Source of the DNA: Chloroflexota bacterium
GTDB taxonomy: Bacteria > Chloroflexota > UBA5177 > JANWHV01
Assembly: GCA_025924845.1 (NCBI GenBank)
Contig: JAICHN010000256.1
Location: 1-7,641 of the forward strand
Reading direction: 5' to 3'
Length of the DNA: 7,641 nucleotides
This document shows, in pieces, positions 6,829-7,641 of the stretch. The notes beneath the pieces were generated by a model. It saw only the letters and a program-made list of their open reading frames with translations, was not told where the DNA came from and did not search any database. Both the position numbers and the translations under genes were made by a program. The first letter of the stretch is position 1. Every line of letters begins with the position of its first letter.

Positions 6829-6976
6829 CCTGGAAATTGTGGCGCCCGATCCTGCGAATGAATTCGCATGGAAGATCGTACGGCGCATGAATGCGGGCAG
6901 CGAGCGTTCGCGCATTCATGCGCCCCCGTCCGTGCCATGCGAATGTATTCGCAGGCTGCCGATCACTAAATTCAGG
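6829..6976. repeat. Large concentric imperfect palindrome (nested inverted repeats)
   Basis: Three pairs of arms share one centre near 6903. The inner arms 6882-6895 and 6911-6924 are a perfect 14-base inverted repeat (core CGCATGAATGCG). The middle arms 6851-6871 and 6935-6955 match at 19 of 21 bases. The outer arms 6829-6841 and 6964-6976 match at 9 of 13. A 15-base loop lies at the centre, and 10-base unpaired stretches of equal length separate the inner and middle arms. Each middle arm is itself a dyad (TGCGAAT-GA-ATTCGCA and TGCGAAT-GT-ATTCGCA), and each inner arm is a dyad with arms CGCAT/ATGCG. It could be a multi-site operator, a REP/MITE-like element or a structured RNA; no transposase or known family is recognised. 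Confidence 0.75.
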
Positions 6977-7015
6977 CGCACCCGAGGCCACGAAGCGTCT
7001 TCCCCGATGGCCGGC

Positions 7016-7021
7016 TATACT
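7016..7021 (+). promoter_or_regulatory. Possible -10 box (TATACT) of the F420-type oxidoreductase gene
   Basis: TATACT lies 65 bases before the GTG start and just downstream of the large palindrome. The -35 position (about 6993-6998) reads AAGCGT, which is a poor match, so a primary sigma promoter would need help from an activator. Weak call. Confidence 0.25.
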
Positions 7022-7073
7022 TCTATGGTAGACGCGTAGAACCACATGGAAACGACGTCGCTTGATTTCGTAT

Positions 7074-7081
7074 GGAGGAAG
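7074..7081 (+). promoter_or_regulatory. Shine-Dalgarno GGAGGAAG fixing the GTG start
   Basis: GGAGGAAG ends five bases before GTG 7087. The upstream ATG at 7072 overlaps this site and has no ribosome binding site of its own, so the GTG start is preferred. Confidence 0.75.
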
Positions 7082-7086
7082 AAGCC

Positions 7087-7503
7087 GTGGCTGATCCGAA
7101 TGAGTGGAACCAGGCTATCATCAAAGAGTTCCGCGCCAACGGCGGCAAGGTCGGCGGCCAGTTCGCGGGCGCGCCTGTACTGCTCTTGACCACGACCGGC
7201 GCCAAGACCGGGCGCAGCCTTACCACTCCTGTGATGTATCTCGATGCCGACGGCCGCCGGTTCGTGTTCGCTTCCAAAGCAGGGGCGCCAACCAATCCCG
7301 CCTGGTACCACAATTTGATTGCCCATCCCATAGTGACGGTCGAAGTAGGCGACGAGACCTACCAGGCGCGGGCGGTGCCGGTGACCGGTGAAGAGCGGGA
7401 TCGTCTGTACGCCAAGCAGGTTTCATTGTACCCAGGGTTTGGCGACTATCAGGCGAAGACAACGCGAGTGATTCCCGTCGTTGCCCTCGAACGAGTGAGT
7501 TGA
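7087..7503 (+). CDS. Deazaflavin (F420)-dependent nitroreductase-family oxidoreductase
   Basis: A 138-residue protein of the Ddn family (split beta-barrel, flavin/deazaflavin-binding). Members use reduced coenzyme F420 to reduce quinones, nitro compounds or other electrophiles; the best known is Mycobacterium tuberculosis Ddn. Family blocks in order: N-terminal helix WNQAIIKEFRANGGKVGG, PVLLLTTTGAKTGR-LTTPVMY (cofactor-phosphate side), FVFASKAGAPTNPAWYHNL, the strand VTVEVGDETYQARAV, and the C-terminal RDRLYAKQVSLYPGFGDYQ followed by TTRVIPVVALERV. Length is complete for the family. The start is GTG 7087 on Shine-Dalgarno evidence. No signal peptide or membrane segment is seen. The gene is divergent from the DinB-like gene and is followed after 8 bases by a long hairpin. 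Its presence suggests the host makes F420, although some relatives use FMN; the substrate cannot be told from sequence. Confidence 0.88.
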   Translation: MADPNEWNQAIIKEFRANGGKVGGQFAGAPVLLLTTTGAKTGRSLTTPVMYLDADGRRFVFASKAGAPTNPAWYHNLIAHPIVTVEVGDETYQARAVPVTGEERDRLYAKQVSLYPGFGDYQAKTTRVIPVVALERVS

Positions 7504-7511
7504 AAGGGAAC

Positions 7512-7617
7512 GCGGACCCCGGTACGACAAAACTGGAGGGGCCGGCCGCGGCGGAGCGGCATCGCGGCGCCGGCGCCGCGATCCGGTCGCCGAGTTTTGT
7601 TGTACCGGGGGGTTCGC
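7512..7617. repeat. Long inverted repeat downstream of the F420-type gene
   Basis: The arms 7517-7534 (CCCCGGTACGACAAAACT) and 7593-7610 match as reverse complements at 17 of 18 bases. With a 2-base bulge the pairing reaches GCGGA (7512-7516) and TTCGC (7613-7617). Inside lies a 22-base perfect palindrome, 7561-7582 (ATCGCGGCGCC and its complement). No flanking target duplication is evident. Alternatives are a bidirectional terminator with unusually long arms or a small non-autonomous mobile element. Confidence 0.75.
7549..7602 (+). terminator. Intrinsic terminator of the F420-type oxidoreductase gene
   Basis: A very GC-rich stem at 7549-7592, with the 22-base palindrome 7561-7582 as its core and flanks CGGCGGAGCGG/CGGTCGCCG pairing with small bulges, is followed at once by AGTTTTGTTG. 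It lies 45 bases after the stop codon. The A-rich ACAAAACT before the stem suggests it may also act on transcripts arriving from the right. Confidence 0.6.
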
Positions 7618-7641
7618 TCGAGGTCGGGGCGATCTGGGGCA

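Larger units (their letters stand above)
6643..7086. other. Divergent intergenic region with palindromes
   Basis: This 444-base non-coding stretch lies between the DinB-like gene (minus) and the F420-type gene (plus), and should contain both promoters. It holds a 12-base perfect palindrome, a ~148-base concentric inverted repeat (6829-6976) and a -10-like TATACT (7016-7021). Short open frames on both strands (for example in 6652-6861 and 6746-7045) show no recognisable domain and cross the palindromes, so they are not accepted as genes. Confidence 0.6.

Noticed and set aside
6652..7045. Open frames on both strands across the palindrome region
   Set aside because: They run through the inverted repeats, lack ribosome binding sites and domains, and are best explained as high-GC chance frames.
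7512..7617. Calling the long hairpin a named insertion-sequence remnant
   Set aside because: The arms look like terminal inverted repeats, but no transposase, target duplication or remembered IS end supports a family name.

Overview
The window is high-GC bacterial chromosomal DNA. A Chloroflexota host, perhaps near Thermomicrobia/Ktedonobacteria, is the best guess. This is inferred from the gene mix: an XRE regulator fused to a cyclase-like domain and an NTPase, a MEDS-domain histidine kinase, a stand-alone CheB with a zinc-ribbon tail, an F420-type Ddn oxidoreductase and a TIGR03085-like metal protein. An actinobacterial or other F420-using host is not excluded. No rRNA, tRNA, CRISPR array, phage gene or transposase gene was seen.

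Layout from left to right. 1-1014 (minus, cut by the window edge) is a large regulator: N-terminal helix-turn-helix, degenerate class III cyclase homology domain, and the beginning of an NB-ARC/AAA-type ATPase. 1197-2291 (minus) is a transaldolase-family enzyme. 2383-3462 (minus) is a CheB-type methylesterase without a receiver domain, with an intrinsic terminator overlapping its stop codon. 3463-3974 is a 512-base divergent control region with several inverted repeats. 3975-5474 (plus) is a MEDS-HisKA-HATPase histidine kinase, followed after 70 bases by a single-domain response regulator (5545-5916). 5965-6642 (minus) is a DinB-like/TIGR03085-like metal-binding protein that converges on the regulator. 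6643-7086 is a second divergent intergenic region holding a large concentric palindrome. 7087-7503 (plus) is a deazaflavin (F420)-dependent nitroreductase-family protein. A very strong hairpin, probably a terminator, lies at about 7512-7617. The last 24 bases show nothing recognisable.

How the genes may work together. The kinase and the receiver form an apparent two-component pair; the receiver has no output domain, so it must act through a protein partner. The divergently transcribed CheB shares their control region, but no CheR, CheA, CheW or methyl-accepting protein is present, so a role in classical chemotaxis cannot be claimed. The transaldolase belongs to central carbon metabolism and is probably transcribed separately from cheB. 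The DinB-like protein and the F420-type oxidoreductase are divergent neighbours around the palindrome and could share regulation.

No gene cluster here clearly amounts to a new system. The observations most worth following are the non-coding structures (the concentric palindrome at 6829-6976 and the long hairpin at 7512-7617), the MEDS kinase/receiver/CheB grouping, and the active-site substitutions in the transaldolase and in the cyclase-like domain.
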